Below are positions 30,895 through 40,610 of a stretch of 48,172 nt of DNA, piece by piece. Position 1 is the stretch's first letter; the number at the start of each line of letters is the position of its first letter. The position numbers were made by a program, and so were the translations under genes. The stretch covers positions 1 to 48,172 of the IMG/VR virus record IMGVR_UViG_3300009173_001511; one strand, 5' to 3'. This DNA comes from a virus. The notes beneath the pieces are model-generated. The model saw only the letters and a program-made list of their open reading frames with translations. It did not search any database and was not told the origin of the DNA.

Positions 30895-31862
30895 AAATAC
30901 TAATTGCTGGTGGCATGGGATTTATAGGGCACAATCTATCTGTTGCTCTTGAAGCACTCGGCCATTCTATTCTTATTGTAGATATACAAACTGATTACGG
31001 CGTAATCCCTCCAAGAGAGTTTTGGATATCACTTAATGAACGAATGCAATATGTAAGTGCGGGTAAACATCGAGCGCCTGTTTGCGAAGATGTTAGAAAT
31101 ACTAAAGGTATTGCTAAAGTAATAGAGAACTATGATCCAGACGTTATTGTTAACCTAGCGGCGTTCTCCCGTGTAAAATTAGTACAACATGACCCTGTAA
31201 TGGCGTGTGACTCCCTCATTAAGGGCGTATACAACTTGCTATATGGTAGTGAAGGTAATATTGTACGTTTTGTTCATGTTAGTAGCAGTATGGTATACGG
31301 TGATTGGCCAGCAGGCGAGCATTTTATTGGTATGCCTGAAGATTGGTTACAAATGAGTCCTAAAAGCGACTATGGTTTATTAAAACTAGCAAGTGAAGGC
31401 ATTGTTAAACGTTATTGCAACGAGCACAATCTAGAATACACTATTGTACGCCCAAGTGCTGTATATGGGCAACGCGATATAGTAGATAGAGTTGTTCCAA
31501 AATTTTTATTACAAGCTGCAAACAATGAAACTATACAGGTTAATGGTGATTCGCGTGTTGACTTTACACATATGGATGACTTTATACAAGGCATGGTACA
31601 ATGTGTAATAAATGACAATGCCGCGTTTGAAACCTTTAACATTACAAGAGAAAGAAGTCGCACACTAATGGAAGCGGCTGAAGTTGCTATAGATATAACT
31701 GGTAGCAAGAGTAAAATAAAACTAATGGAAAACAACCCAGCATTTGGAATGCGTGGCACTTGTCTTAATACTAAGGCACGTAGTTTACTTGGCTATGAGC
31801 CGAGTATAGACATCGAAGACGGTTTCGCTAACACTTGGGAATGGTTAAAGCACAAGCTCTAA
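30891..31862 (+). CDS. NAD-dependent sugar epimerase/dehydratase
   Basis: A 323-residue extended short-chain dehydrogenase. GGMGFIG (7-13) binds NAD; SSSMVYG (131-137) and YGLLK (Y161, K165) form the catalytic set. Substrates are usually nucleotide sugars, as in GalE or RmlB relatives. ATG 30891 was chosen over TTG 30885 as it gives ATGA overlap with thyX. The stop overlaps the tail of the convergent DegT aminotransferase, a natural partner in amino-sugar synthesis. Confidence 0.9.
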   Translation: MKILIAGGMGFIGHNLSVALEALGHSILIVDIQTDYGVIPPREFWISLNERMQYVSAGKHRAPVCEDVRNTKGIAKVIENYDPDVIVNLAAFSRVKLVQHDPVMACDSLIKGVYNLLYGSEGNIVRFVHVSSSMVYGDWPAGEHFIGMPEDWLQMSPKSDYGLLKLASEGIVKRYCNEHNLEYTIVRPSAVYGQRDIVDRVVPKFLLQAANNETIQVNGDSRVDFTHMDDFIQGMVQCVINDNAAFETFNITRERSRTLMEAAEVAIDITGSKSKIKLMENNPAFGMRGTCLNTKARSLLGYEPSIDIEDGFANTWEWLKHKL

Positions 31863-33004
31863 CTAGCAGGATGTCCTGAGTAAAACTCTTTTACTGTTGC
31901 TATAATATGTTTTTGTTCATCACTAGTTAAGTGCTGTGAAGATGGCAAACTAATAATATTCCCTGCCACTGCTTCTGTTATAGGTAATGATTTAGTCCAT
32001 TTTTTAAATGCTGGTGATAGATGTACTGGGTATCTAAAATGGATGTTAGTGCTTACACCATTTTTATCCATATACTCCATTAGTTCATCCCTATATTTTA
32101 CTTGTATATTGTAAACATAAAAAGTATTTTTGTAACTCCACGGAACTTCTTTGTGTATTTGTATGACTCCATCTACCTCTTTTAATTGTTCGTTATAGTT
32201 CCTACAAATAGCACGTTTCTTTTCCATCCATTCATCTAAGTAAGGCAGTTTGGCACAAAGAATTGCCGCTTGTACGTTATCTATGCGGCAGTTAAATCCT
32301 ATTTCATGGTATACCCAACGCTCGCGGCGGCCGTGATCCCTATATATTTTTGCTTCTTCAACTAAATCATATGTACCAAAAACAGCACCAGCATCACCCA
32401 TGGCGCCTAAATTCTTTACAGGATTAAAACTTACAGTTGCTAAATCTACACCTGGTACTGCGCCGCATATATGTCCGTTATAGTCTGCACCAAATGCTTG
32501 TGCCATATCCTCTATTAAATACAAACCATACTTGTCTTTTAACGCAATTAATTTATCTATATCTGGCGTTTGCCCGTATATGTCTACAAACAAAATTGCT
32601 TTAGTTTTGGGAGTAATTACTTCTTCAATAGCATTTACATCAATGTGATAATATTCATCTATATCAACAAACACAATGTCTGCACCACATAATGCTATAG
32701 GTTCTGGAGTTGCTACAAACGTATGACTTGGAACTATAACTTCATCACCTGGGCCTACACCTATTGCTTTTAATGCAATATGTATAGCGGTTGTACCACT
32801 GCCACACGCCGCAACATTCTCTGCACCAGTATACTCCATTAGTCTTTGTTCTAATATGTCTCTGTATGAGCCAGAAGTAATATCAAAATTAGTATTACCA
32901 GTAATAAAATTATTCGTATCCCATACATGTTGCACGGCCCAATCTATTTCTTCCTTACATTCTTGATACTGTGCTTGTAAATTTGTAAATCCTATCTTTT
33001 CCAT
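31859..33004 (-). CDS. DegT/DnrJ/EryC1-type sugar aminotransferase
   Basis: A 381-residue PLP enzyme. ACGSGTTAIHIALKAIGVGPGDE is the phosphate-binding signature (67-87), EDMAQAFGADYNG the Asp/Gln pair, and K197 in SFNPVKNLGAMGDAG the PLP lysine. The family transaminates keto-sugars bound to nucleotides. It overlaps the radical-SAM gene by 13 bases and is the last gene of the long minus operon. Confidence 0.93.
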   Translation of the reverse strand: MEKIGFTNLQAQYQECKEEIDWAVQHVWDTNNFITGNTNFDITSGSYRDILEQRLMEYTGAENVAACGSGTTAIHIALKAIGVGPGDEVIVPSHTFVATPEPIALCGADIVFVDIDEYYHIDVNAIEEVITPKTKAILFVDIYGQTPDIDKLIALKDKYGLYLIEDMAQAFGADYNGHICGAVPGVDLATVSFNPVKNLGAMGDAGAVFGTYDLVEEAKIYRDHGRRERWVYHEIGFNCRIDNVQAAILCAKLPYLDEWMEKKRAICRNYNEQLKEVDGVIQIHKEVPWSYKNTFYVYNIQVKYRDELMEYMDKNGVSTNIHFRYPVHLSPAFKKWTKSLPITEAVAGNIISLPSSQHLTSDEQKHIIATVKEFYSGHPAS

Positions 33005-34203
33005 TTTTCTTCTAATGCCTCTTTCCAGTTTAACCCTTGTTTAATGTATTCTTTAGACTCATTTATTAATAATGTTACTGTATGATCAAATGCATCTAAA
33101 AATCCTACATCAAATGGTAAGGGTTTTATACCACCTGACTCTAAAAAGTTTTTAACTATTTCTTCAGCAGTATTTTCATTTGTATTGCCTATAATATATC
33201 TCTCACTACCAGGCCGCTCTAAAAATCCTGTTTCGTGATACACATATAAACTACCTATGCTATCTACTGCGGTAGCAATTTGCGGGAACCCATGCTTACC
33301 TAACTGATTGTATGTAGCCATTTTAAGTGGACCTGTATTAAAACCATGCCTTACAGGATGCAATGCATAACCATAATCTATGTGTAAGTCTGTTAATGCG
33401 TTATCTCTTCCACACATTTGTTCTATTAAACAAAAAGTTTTATGTAGTTCATCACGCTCAATATCTGAAATATAGTTATTAGATTGACTAAAATCTTCCC
33501 GCAAAGTAATAAAGGATATTTTAGTATTACTGACACTGTTTATTTCTCGTATCATTTCAAATACAGATATTAAATCACCACTGTGCCCAGGCAATATAAT
33601 CCAATTTACACCTAGTTTTATATTGCTGTCAGTTGTATCTATTACTTTACAAAAGTCTTTAAGATTTTTTACTACTCTACTATATCCTTTATTATTTTTA
33701 GTAACATTTGCATAACTTGTTTCGTTATGTCCATATAAACTTACTCGCATCACTTCTAAATCTAAAATACCCATTTGTTTATCTAAAAACTTTGGTGTTA
33801 ACGCATACCCATTGGTATACATTTGCATTTTAAAACCTCTATCGTTACCGTAACTAATAATATTGCCAATATGTGGATTAGTTAATGGCTCTAACCCTCC
33901 ACTTATTCTAAACCTATCTTCCCACGGGCCTGTTTTTGGATCTTCATCTATTACTTTTTGAAACGTTGTGAAACTTTCGTCTGCTACACTTTTAGAATAC
34001 TTTGCGTTATAGTTACGCCCACAGAACGTACAAAAGAACTGACAATTTATGCCTGGATATAATCCTATCCTGTTAGGATACGCATACGTTCCATTAATAG
34101 CATGTTCTAACGAACCATTTTCTAATAATGGAAGTACAGTATTATTCCAATATCTGTCTGCTATTGCATCAGATTGTATGTCGTGTTTATAACCTAGTCT
34201 CAT
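32992..34203 (-). CDS. Radical SAM enzyme
   Basis: A 403-residue radical-SAM protein. C54, C58 and C61 in NCQFFCTFCGRNY form the CX3CX2C cluster; SGGLEPLTNPHI gives the GGE-like motif and MYTNGYALT the next strand. No SPASM cysteine cluster is obvious. Followed directly by a DegT aminotransferase, it recalls the DesII/DesI pair of deoxy-amino-sugar synthesis, but the reaction is unproven. Confidence 0.88.
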   Translation of the reverse strand: MRLGYKHDIQSDAIADRYWNNTVLPLLENGSLEHAINGTYAYPNRIGLYPGINCQFFCTFCGRNYNAKYSKSVADESFTTFQKVIDEDPKTGPWEDRFRISGGLEPLTNPHIGNIISYGNDRGFKMQMYTNGYALTPKFLDKQMGILDLEVMRVSLYGHNETSYANVTKNNKGYSRVVKNLKDFCKVIDTTDSNIKLGVNWIILPGHSGDLISVFEMIREINSVSNTKISFITLREDFSQSNNYISDIERDELHKTFCLIEQMCGRDNALTDLHIDYGYALHPVRHGFNTGPLKMATYNQLGKHGFPQIATAVDSIGSLYVYHETGFLERPGSERYIIGNTNENTAEEIVKNFLESGGIKPLPFDVGFLDAFDHTVTLLINESKEYIKQGLNWKEALEEKWKR

Positions 34204-37200
34204 ATTTGTTATTGAAAAAATCAGTTAACCAATCGAAATTATAACTATCTTCTAATTTCCCACTTTGGTAGAACTCTATAGCGTCTTGTGCGCCATTGTA
34301 AACCCACTCTGAATATTTACCCTGACCTAGAATACACCATTTTTTTAATCTATAATTAGATTCAACAGTTGGAGTAGTATCTTTTTGATGTAATAATTTA
34401 ATTACTTCACGAAATGATGTACGCCATGATAATAACGGCGCATCTTCTAATCTACTTATAGCAGACAACTCTTGTACTATATCATGCTTTGCTGATAATG
34501 TAAAATCTAACCCATGCTCTATTGTTTCTAATACTAACTTTTTATTATATAATATTACTCCATCATGTCCATATGTTAAGTCAATTACAGAATTATAGCA
34601 ATCAAATATATAATGGCACGGATTTTTAAGCCAATCTGGTTGTATATCAAAATTAAATGTATCTACTACTTCTATTTTAGGGAATACAGCATAAAAGTAA
34701 TCTGTATCACTCATTTCTGCGGCAGTATGATATGCCTTAGTTTGTCCCTTAATATTCTTACACCATTTTGCTCTAGGAAAACGCTCTTTTAAATTATTGT
34801 AACGAATAGTTGCTAAAGGCTCATCATATGAGATATATACTATATCTTGTGGTTTTTCCTCCAAATATCGTGCTTCGTGGCGCAAGATATAGGGGTAATC
34901 ATAAACTTGCTCGGAAATTTGCTCTTTACAGTCTTTCGGCACTATGGACACAGATCCTCCTTTAGAAAGTACGTGAAGAGCGCGGTCTTCTGAGCGCCAA
35001 ACACTTGGATCATAGTTTGTTTTATATTCGGTCATTGATCTATGTTTAAAAGCAACGTATGGTGAATCAAATGTGTGTTCTTTTATAGCAGTAACTAAAT
35101 CCGTGTCATATATTACTTCTGGCCACTCTGTTCTTGTTACTACTTGCTCATCACAGTAGTTTACCTTATCATACCAGTCCAATAACTTAATATCTTTTAA
35201 CTGTTCCTCTGCGTGTGCTCTATTAACATAGAAAGTATCACCGAACTTCTGTTCTCCGCTTTGGAATGTGTGTAGCATTGTGTCCTGCCACGGCTCTGGC
35301 TGCCAACTGAAGTCAAACTCACTATAATCACATATGCTACTAGTGACCCAAAAATAATCTGTATCGGTTTTGACTATTATTCGTTTAAATGTATCCAAAT
35401 AGTTGTCAAAAAATCGTATACGTTTAACTCTTGGGTGCTTACTGTAAACGGTCTCGTATGCTTCGTTGGCACCATTGTTTCCAAAGTCTAAAAATATAAT
35501 ATCGTTTAAATCATCTAGTGTAGTTACTAGTTGATCCTCTACAAAGTTTAAATTATACACATCCTCTATTTTATCTGCCCAATCAAACGTGCGAATAAAA
35601 TCCTCAGCATTTACTAGGAATGTATTGCTCCATTTATTCCACTTGGATCCAAACACATGAAGCATGCCATTTTGCCATGGCTCGCAATGCCAGTCAAAAT
35701 TAAAATCACCATAACTATTCTCACTCGACACCGCCCAGAAACGCTTGGTCTTACATTTTTTAGCACAACGTAGTAAAGTATCGCGGGTATTACCAAAGTA
35801 ACGCGTCTTGAGCGTCTGAGAGTGTCTTAGCGCAAGTGAACTGAAGCGTTCATTGCTTCCTTCACCACCTCTGTCCATATAAAAGATGTCTAGGGTGCTA
35901 TTTGCTACTACCTTTTGATCACCAGTGAAATTGAAGTTAGTATTGCCTTCCAAATAAGCAATGGCATTCACATAATACGTTTGACTATGTTTTTGCCATT
36001 GAGAACCAAACACGTGGACATAATCCATTTGGCTTAGGTCAGGATGCCAACTGAAGTCAAACTTATCATAGTCCATCTCTGCATTTAGTGCCCAAAAGCG
36101 TTCTTTAGGGTGTGCGTCTATTAGATCTTCTAATGTTGTTTGTATTGTATAACGTGGCAACGCATTGCTTTTAGTTGTAACACGTTGGTCACTTACGTAA
36201 TTTATTTTAGGACTAGGATCACTACCACTGTAGTAATGTACTGGACTTGTTCGTTGCCATTGTGTTCCAAATATGTGTTTGTAATCTTTTTGAGCTTCTT
36301 CTGGATGCCAACTAAAGTCAAATGAACTATAGTCTGTGCCTGTTGGCGTTATGTGCCAGTTACGCATGTTAGGAATCGCTTTTGCTAATGGTTTAGCACA
36401 ATAAAATATCTCAGTAGCACCTTCTACTTTATATATAGGACCACCATCTTTTTGCCACTGTGTACCAAAAACATATATGTACGGTGGAACGTCTGGATCT
36501 GGAAGCCAACTAAAGTCAAAACTATCTTCGTCTATATTGTCAGGAATTATCCAATCTTCTTTCTTAGGCAACGGCCGTATAACTTGATCACTTACATATT
36601 TGGTAGGAGCACTTGGCATTATATTATATGTTACATTACTATTACGTTGCCACAATGAAGGGAACACATATGTCCATGATCCGTGTGCAGGGTCAGGATG
36701 CCAACTAAAGTCAAACTCATCAGTGTCTATATTATCTGGTAATGTCCAATATCTTAAATCATTAATGCGTTTTGTTATTTGATCGGATACGTACTTAGGA
36801 AAAGATAATCGCCCAAGCATATACTTTGTCCCACCATCACGTTGCCATTGTGATGGAAATATGTATGTGAAATCACCTTGTGATAAATCTGGATGCCAAC
36901 TGAAATCAAAATTAGTATAATCAGTATAATCATTAAGCCTCCAGTTATCTTTGCTTGGTGTTCTTTTAGTTACTTGATCGATAATATGCTTAACAGGCGC
37001 ATCAGGGTTAGTTATGTATCTAGTACCTCCATCACGTTGCCACTGTGATGGGAAAACATATATAAATTCTTCTTGAGATTGGTCAGGGTGCCAACTAAAG
37101 TCAAAACTAGCATAATCAGTGTCAGAATTGAGTAACCAATTATCTTCGTTTGGTATTCTTATTGTTACTTGATCGGATACGTATTTAATATGAGCGTTAG

Positions 37201-37606
37201 GCTCTATTACATACCTAGTACCTCCATCACGTTGCCACTGTGATGGGAAGACATAAGTATATACCCCTGTAAATGTATCCGGATGCCAGCTAAAATCAAA
37301 ATCGATATAATCAGTATTAGGGTCAAGTATCCATTTATCTTCAATGGGAACTCTACTAACTTGCTTTTCATTATTAAATTTAACATCGCCATTAGGATAG
37401 TCTTTGTTTACTAACCTAATACCTCCGTCACGTTGCCATGCACTATGAAATACGTGAGTAAATCTAGATTCCCACGGAACAGGAGTCCAATTAAAATCAA
37501 AATCGCTACAATCAACACCATTATCAATGTACCAATAATGTCTCGTTTTACATCTTTCGGACGCCTGTTGAATATCATAATCTTTCCTATATATCTTGTC
37601 GTACAT
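34187..37606 (-). CDS. Giant array of glycosyltransferase-like modules
   Basis: An 1139-residue protein. The core FDFSWHPD...YVFPSQWQRDGGTRY recurs eleven times with variation: FDFNWTP, eight FDFSWHP/LP forms, FNFDWHC, FDFSWQP and last FNFDIQP. Modules 2-8 are short (about 65 residues); modules 9-11 are longer and begin DIFYMDRGG, DIIFLDFGN and DIVYISYDE. The last module ends LTYGHDGVILYNKK, which matches the YGYGGVKLF motif of phage glycosyltransferase-like proteins. It looks like one intact catalytic-type unit preceded by partial copies. No signal peptide. It overlaps both neighbours. Confidence 0.8.
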   Translation of the reverse strand: MYDKIYRKDYDIQQASERCKTRHYWYIDNGVDCSDFDFNWTPVPWESRFTHVFHSAWQRDGGIRLVNKDYPNGDVKFNNEKQVSRVPIEDKWILDPNTDYIDFDFSWHPDTFTGVYTYVFPSQWQRDGGTRYVIEPNAHIKYVSDQVTIRIPNEDNWLLNSDTDYASFDFSWHPDQSQEEFIYVFPSQWQRDGGTRYITNPDAPVKHIIDQVTKRTPSKDNWRLNDYTDYTNFDFSWHPDLSQGDFTYIFPSQWQRDGGTKYMLGRLSFPKYVSDQITKRINDLRYWTLPDNIDTDEFDFSWHPDPAHGSWTYVFPSLWQRNSNVTYNIMPSAPTKYVSDQVIRPLPKKEDWIIPDNIDEDSFDFSWLPDPDVPPYIYVFGTQWQKDGGPIYKVEGATEIFYCAKPLAKAIPNMRNWHITPTGTDYSSFDFSWHPEEAQKDYKHIFGTQWQRTSPVHYYSGSDPSPKINYVSDQRVTTKSNALPRYTIQTTLEDLIDAHPKERFWALNAEMDYDKFDFSWHPDLSQMDYVHVFGSQWQKHSQTYYVNAIAYLEGNTNFNFTGDQKVVANSTLDIFYMDRGGEGSNERFSSLALRHSQTLKTRYFGNTRDTLLRCAKKCKTKRFWAVSSENSYGDFNFDWHCEPWQNGMLHVFGSKWNKWSNTFLVNAEDFIRTFDWADKIEDVYNLNFVEDQLVTTLDDLNDIIFLDFGNNGANEAYETVYSKHPRVKRIRFFDNYLDTFKRIIVKTDTDYFWVTSSICDYSEFDFSWQPEPWQDTMLHTFQSGEQKFGDTFYVNRAHAEEQLKDIKLLDWYDKVNYCDEQVVTRTEWPEVIYDTDLVTAIKEHTFDSPYVAFKHRSMTEYKTNYDPSVWRSEDRALHVLSKGGSVSIVPKDCKEQISEQVYDYPYILRHEARYLEEKPQDIVYISYDEPLATIRYNNLKERFPRAKWCKNIKGQTKAYHTAAEMSDTDYFYAVFPKIEVVDTFNFDIQPDWLKNPCHYIFDCYNSVIDLTYGHDGVILYNKKLVLETIEHGLDFTLSAKHDIVQELSAISRLEDAPLLSWRTSFREVIKLLHQKDTTPTVESNYRLKKWCILGQGKYSEWVYNGAQDAIEFYQSGKLEDSYNFDWLTDFFNNKYETRL

Positions 37607-38234
37607 TTGCTAATTCTGGATAATAAACAGTTTGTTGTAGGTTATAAGCACGCCAGTGTGTTAAACAATACTCTACTATATCGCTGTTTGCAAGCATATT
37701 TAAAATGCCATCGTAATTTAACATATAATCTTTATAGTATTGTGGATCACGTTGCGTGTATATACTATTTAAGTTATTCTGTATTATGGTATCATATAAT
37801 ACGAATTGAAATGGAAATGTCATAGTTAATGTAATCATATGATCAGTAAATTCTTTTAAATATTCACATGCTTGGCCCACTGCTTGATAAGGAATCTCCT
37901 GTGGCGCCAAGTCTGCCAATGGCCTATCTTTTGTACCAACATCATAACCATCTTTATCAGCATTAAATATACTATACGTATTAGATATAATTTGATCCTC
38001 TGGATTACGTACAAGTATAATTAACTGCTTACCTTTTTGTAAAAATAACTTTTTAGCATGAGCTGCTTCATGTCTAAACTCACACTTCTCACCAAGTGAC
38101 TGAAAATAACCCACTAAGTGATGATTGCCAGCACGTTTAGCACCATAGATAACTATAGTATCTTCTGATTCACGCTCTGGAACTTTACCAGCAGGGAATG
38201 GTGATTTATCTTTACTTTTTCCGTTAGTTGCCAT
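37587..38234 (-). CDS. Sulfotransferase-like P-loop protein
   Basis: A 215-residue protein. IYGAKRAGNHHL (29-40) is in the place of the 5'-PAPS loop, and IILVRNPEDQIISN (72-85) gives the RNP of the 3'-phosphate loop, here complete with Arg. It therefore looks more intact than the relative at 17929. Substrate unknown; the neighbours are the module array and an SGNH-like protein, so a glycan or glycoconjugate is likely. Short overlaps on both sides. Confidence 0.7.
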   Translation of the reverse strand: MATNGKSKDKSPFPAGKVPERESEDTIVIYGAKRAGNHHLVGYFQSLGEKCEFRHEAAHAKKLFLQKGKQLIILVRNPEDQIISNTYSIFNADKDGYDVGTKDRPLADLAPQEIPYQAVGQACEYLKEFTDHMITLTMTFPFQFVLYDTIIQNNLNSIYTQRDPQYYKDYMLNYDGILNMLANSDIVEYCLTHWRAYNLQQTVYYPELANVRQDI

Positions 38235-39012
38235 TAAAATAATCTCTCATTTTTATCACTCTAGAATTAAGGCATTCGCGACGGCGCTCGGGGCCTGACC
38301 AAGCTTGATTACTAAATGCATCTAATATTATTTTAGCCATAATTTCATTATCTACATCAGAAAAATGATTAGTTATTCTTCTCGTAGGATCCTTTGCTAG
38401 CCAATATTCTGGATTCTCTTGAATACATAAGTCAAATAAAGGAGTATCTGCAATAGGTCCACTCTTAGGGACAAATCCTTGCATACTACTTGGAAAACAA
38501 GGGAACCAAATACACTTTTTTTGTTGGACATGGCTTAACAGTTTTTCATCTGTTTGCATTAATAATCCCTTTTGAGCTGCCATATGAAAATCTCTGTTTA
38601 TTAAATTAGTATAATATTGGTCCGCGCTTTCCATTATAGATGCTATTTTACGAGAAGACATATTCGGTGTCGTTGACCATTTATCATTACCATTATTTTC
38701 GCACTGTTGGCTCTTTGACAAATTTTTCATATAATCGATAACTATTGAATCAGTTAAACCAAATCCCCATTTATTTGGCAATCGAAAGGGTTCAGTAATA
38801 CAAAATATAATATAATCTGCTTCATCTATATCCATTTTATGACGAGTACCTTCTGGAGGACCTACTAACTCATAATATGATTGATAATAATGAGCACCTG
38901 AAAGACCTGCGCTTATTATTTCTACTCCCAATTCTTGTGCTACTATATATGGATAACTAAACTCTCGTGTTATATCTGCACAAAAACTATCACCTACAAA
39001 TGCTATTTTCAT
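38224..39012 (-). CDS. SGNH-hydrolase-like protein
   Basis: A 262-residue protein starting MKIAFVGDSFCAD: GDS (7-9) is block I of SGNH esterases/acetyltransferases, and NHFSDVDNEIMAKI near the end provides the Asn/His block. ATG 39012 was chosen since GAAGG lies seven bases before it; ATG 39018 would add two residues. SGNH proteins add or remove acyl groups on sugars. It overlaps the carbamoyltransferase by four bases. Confidence 0.75.
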   Translation of the reverse strand: MKIAFVGDSFCADITREFSYPYIVAQELGVEIISAGLSGAHYYQSYYELVGPPEGTRHKMDIDEADYIIFCITEPFRLPNKWGFGLTDSIVIDYMKNLSKSQQCENNGNDKWSTTPNMSSRKIASIMESADQYYTNLINRDFHMAAQKGLLMQTDEKLLSHVQQKKCIWFPCFPSSMQGFVPKSGPIADTPLFDLCIQENPEYWLAKDPTRRITNHFSDVDNEIMAKIILDAFSNQAWSGPERRRECLNSRVIKMRDYFNGN

Positions 39013-40610
39013 GTGCATACCTTCACGTTATACAATTTTTCAAAGCGTATAGCATCAGCAACATCATTTACCATTGGCTCACCTCTAATATTTAAACTAG
39101 TATTTAACAGCATTGGACAACCTGTATAGTACTCCCACATTTTAAGCAATTTGCGTACGTCAGGGTTATCATTGGGTCCTACTGTCTGTACTCTGCTTGT
39201 GCCATCCTTATGTACAATTGCAGGAAACTTACTTGGTTGTTTACAACGTCCTACATACTGCATAAACGGACTTGGAATATGTTCCATAGTAAAGTGTTTA
39301 GGACTACCTTGTTTGTGTACAGAAAAAGAAGGGCGTGTGTCGGGTGGAACCGCTTCAGTTACTAGTGGCATGTCAAAGTACTCTTCTGCTTTCTCTTCAA
39401 GTATCATTGGGGCAAACGGCCTAAACTGTTGCCGCCGTTTTATTTCGTTTACTTTATCTTTAATGTCTGAGCCGCGTGGATCGGCAAACAATGTCCTATT
39501 GCCCAGTGCCCGTGGACCAAACTCCGCTCTACCACTGGCAACGCCTACGATTTGACGTGAGGACATTAACTCTTTTATAATCTCTGCCTCTGGGTACTCA
39601 CCTTTTATATTGTGTCCTAAAAATGGTCCTTGCCAGTTTAGTTTCTTACCGTATGTTAATGCGGCCGCGCCTAAACTACTGCCAGCATCACCAGGATTGG
39701 GCATAATCCAAACATCCTCCCAGGTGCGGGAAATAGCAGTATTACAGACGCAATTTAACGCAACGCCTCCCATGTAAACTAAATTAGCAGACTTACTGTA
39801 GCGTTTTGCAAAGCTCATTATGTATTGTACAATTTGTTCTAGCGTTGCTTGTGCGGATGCGGCTATATCATATTTGTCTTGCTCTTCCATCTCCTCTGGA
39901 AATGCTACACTGTGCCAGTCAGTACCTAAATGTAAGTTTTCTTTAGCACGTAATATCTCTGGACCACCAATTTTCCAAAACTTCTCTAGTATTTCTCTAT
40001 TGTAAATTGGCTCTCCATATGCCGCCATGCCCATTAAAATGTACTCCTCATCCAATGGACGCAAACCTACTTTCTGCGTCATAGCACTATAATATAGTCC
40101 TATACTGTTGGGATATTTTGCTCCCCACGTTCTTTTATAACACGCCATGCCATCTTTATCGTATGTTGCGTCCCATATTGTAATACAATCCCATTCTCCA
40201 ATAGCATCTATTACTATTACAGTGGCATCATCAAAAGGACTTGTTTGGAAGCCTGCGGCGGCGTGGCTTAAATGATGAGAGTGGTAGTTCCATTCTTTAA
40301 CAAAGTCATAACGTAACCCTGTTTGTTTTTCAAGCATTCTTTTAATGTTAAAATCTTCATAATTAAAAAAGTCTTTGTATTGACCAGAATATAACTGTCT
40401 AGTTTTCTTAAGCCAAGGGTTTTCATAGTATGAAACAACGTCGGGCAGGCCGCCCTCTCCCATAGCATTAGCTAGTAAACCATTATTTAATTTACTATCA
40501 TGTTTTACTTTGCTATAACGTTCTGCGTGTCCTGCAAATAGAATTTCACCATCTTCTATAACACTGGCAGCGGCATCATGAAATCCGCAACTTACGCCTA
40601 ATATTTTCAT
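39009..40610 (-). CDS. O-carbamoyltransferase, NodU/CmcH family
   Basis: A 533-residue protein of normal family length. It starts MKILGVSCGFHDAAASV, has HSHHLSHAAAGF (about 110-121; His ligands for metal) and GRAEFGPRALGNRTLFADPR, and ends with the YrdC-like C-terminal part (RPSFSVHKQ... NTSLNIRGEPMV). The N-terminal Kae1-like domain makes carbamoyl-adenylate and the C-terminal part transfers it to a hydroxyl. Known family targets are sugars and antibiotics (nodulation factor, tobramycin, cephamycin). It lies between two SGNH-like genes. Confidence 0.94.
   Translation of the reverse strand: MKILGVSCGFHDAAASVIEDGEILFAGHAERYSKVKHDSKLNNGLLANAMGEGGLPDVVSYYENPWLKKTRQLYSGQYKDFFNYEDFNIKRMLEKQTGLRYDFVKEWNYHSHHLSHAAAGFQTSPFDDATVIVIDAIGEWDCITIWDATYDKDGMACYKRTWGAKYPNSIGLYYSAMTQKVGLRPLDEEYILMGMAAYGEPIYNREILEKFWKIGGPEILRAKENLHLGTDWHSVAFPEEMEEQDKYDIAASAQATLEQIVQYIMSFAKRYSKSANLVYMGGVALNCVCNTAISRTWEDVWIMPNPGDAGSSLGAAALTYGKKLNWQGPFLGHNIKGEYPEAEIIKELMSSRQIVGVASGRAEFGPRALGNRTLFADPRGSDIKDKVNEIKRRQQFRPFAPMILEEKAEEYFDMPLVTEAVPPDTRPSFSVHKQGSPKHFTMEHIPSPFMQYVGRCKQPSKFPAIVHKDGTSRVQTVGPNDNPDVRKLLKMWEYYTGCPMLLNTSLNIRGEPMVNDVADAIRFEKLYNVKVCT

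Noticed and set aside
34187-37606. Direct repeats that might look like a CRISPR array
   Set aside because: The repeats have a coding period of about 200 bases in one open frame and vary as protein modules; there are no short identical repeats with unique spacers.
37433-39555. Open frames on the plus strand across the minus operon (for example 37433-37825 and 39151-39555)
   Set aside because: They lie antisense to clearly recognisable proteins (sulfotransferase-like, carbamoyltransferase) and show no motif or ribosome site.
4864-40610. A saxitoxin-like pathway, since amidinotransferase, carbamoyltransferase and sulfotransferase types also occur in such clusters
   Set aside because: The key polyketide-like SxtA and other core enzymes are absent, and the genes are spread over three separate operons.
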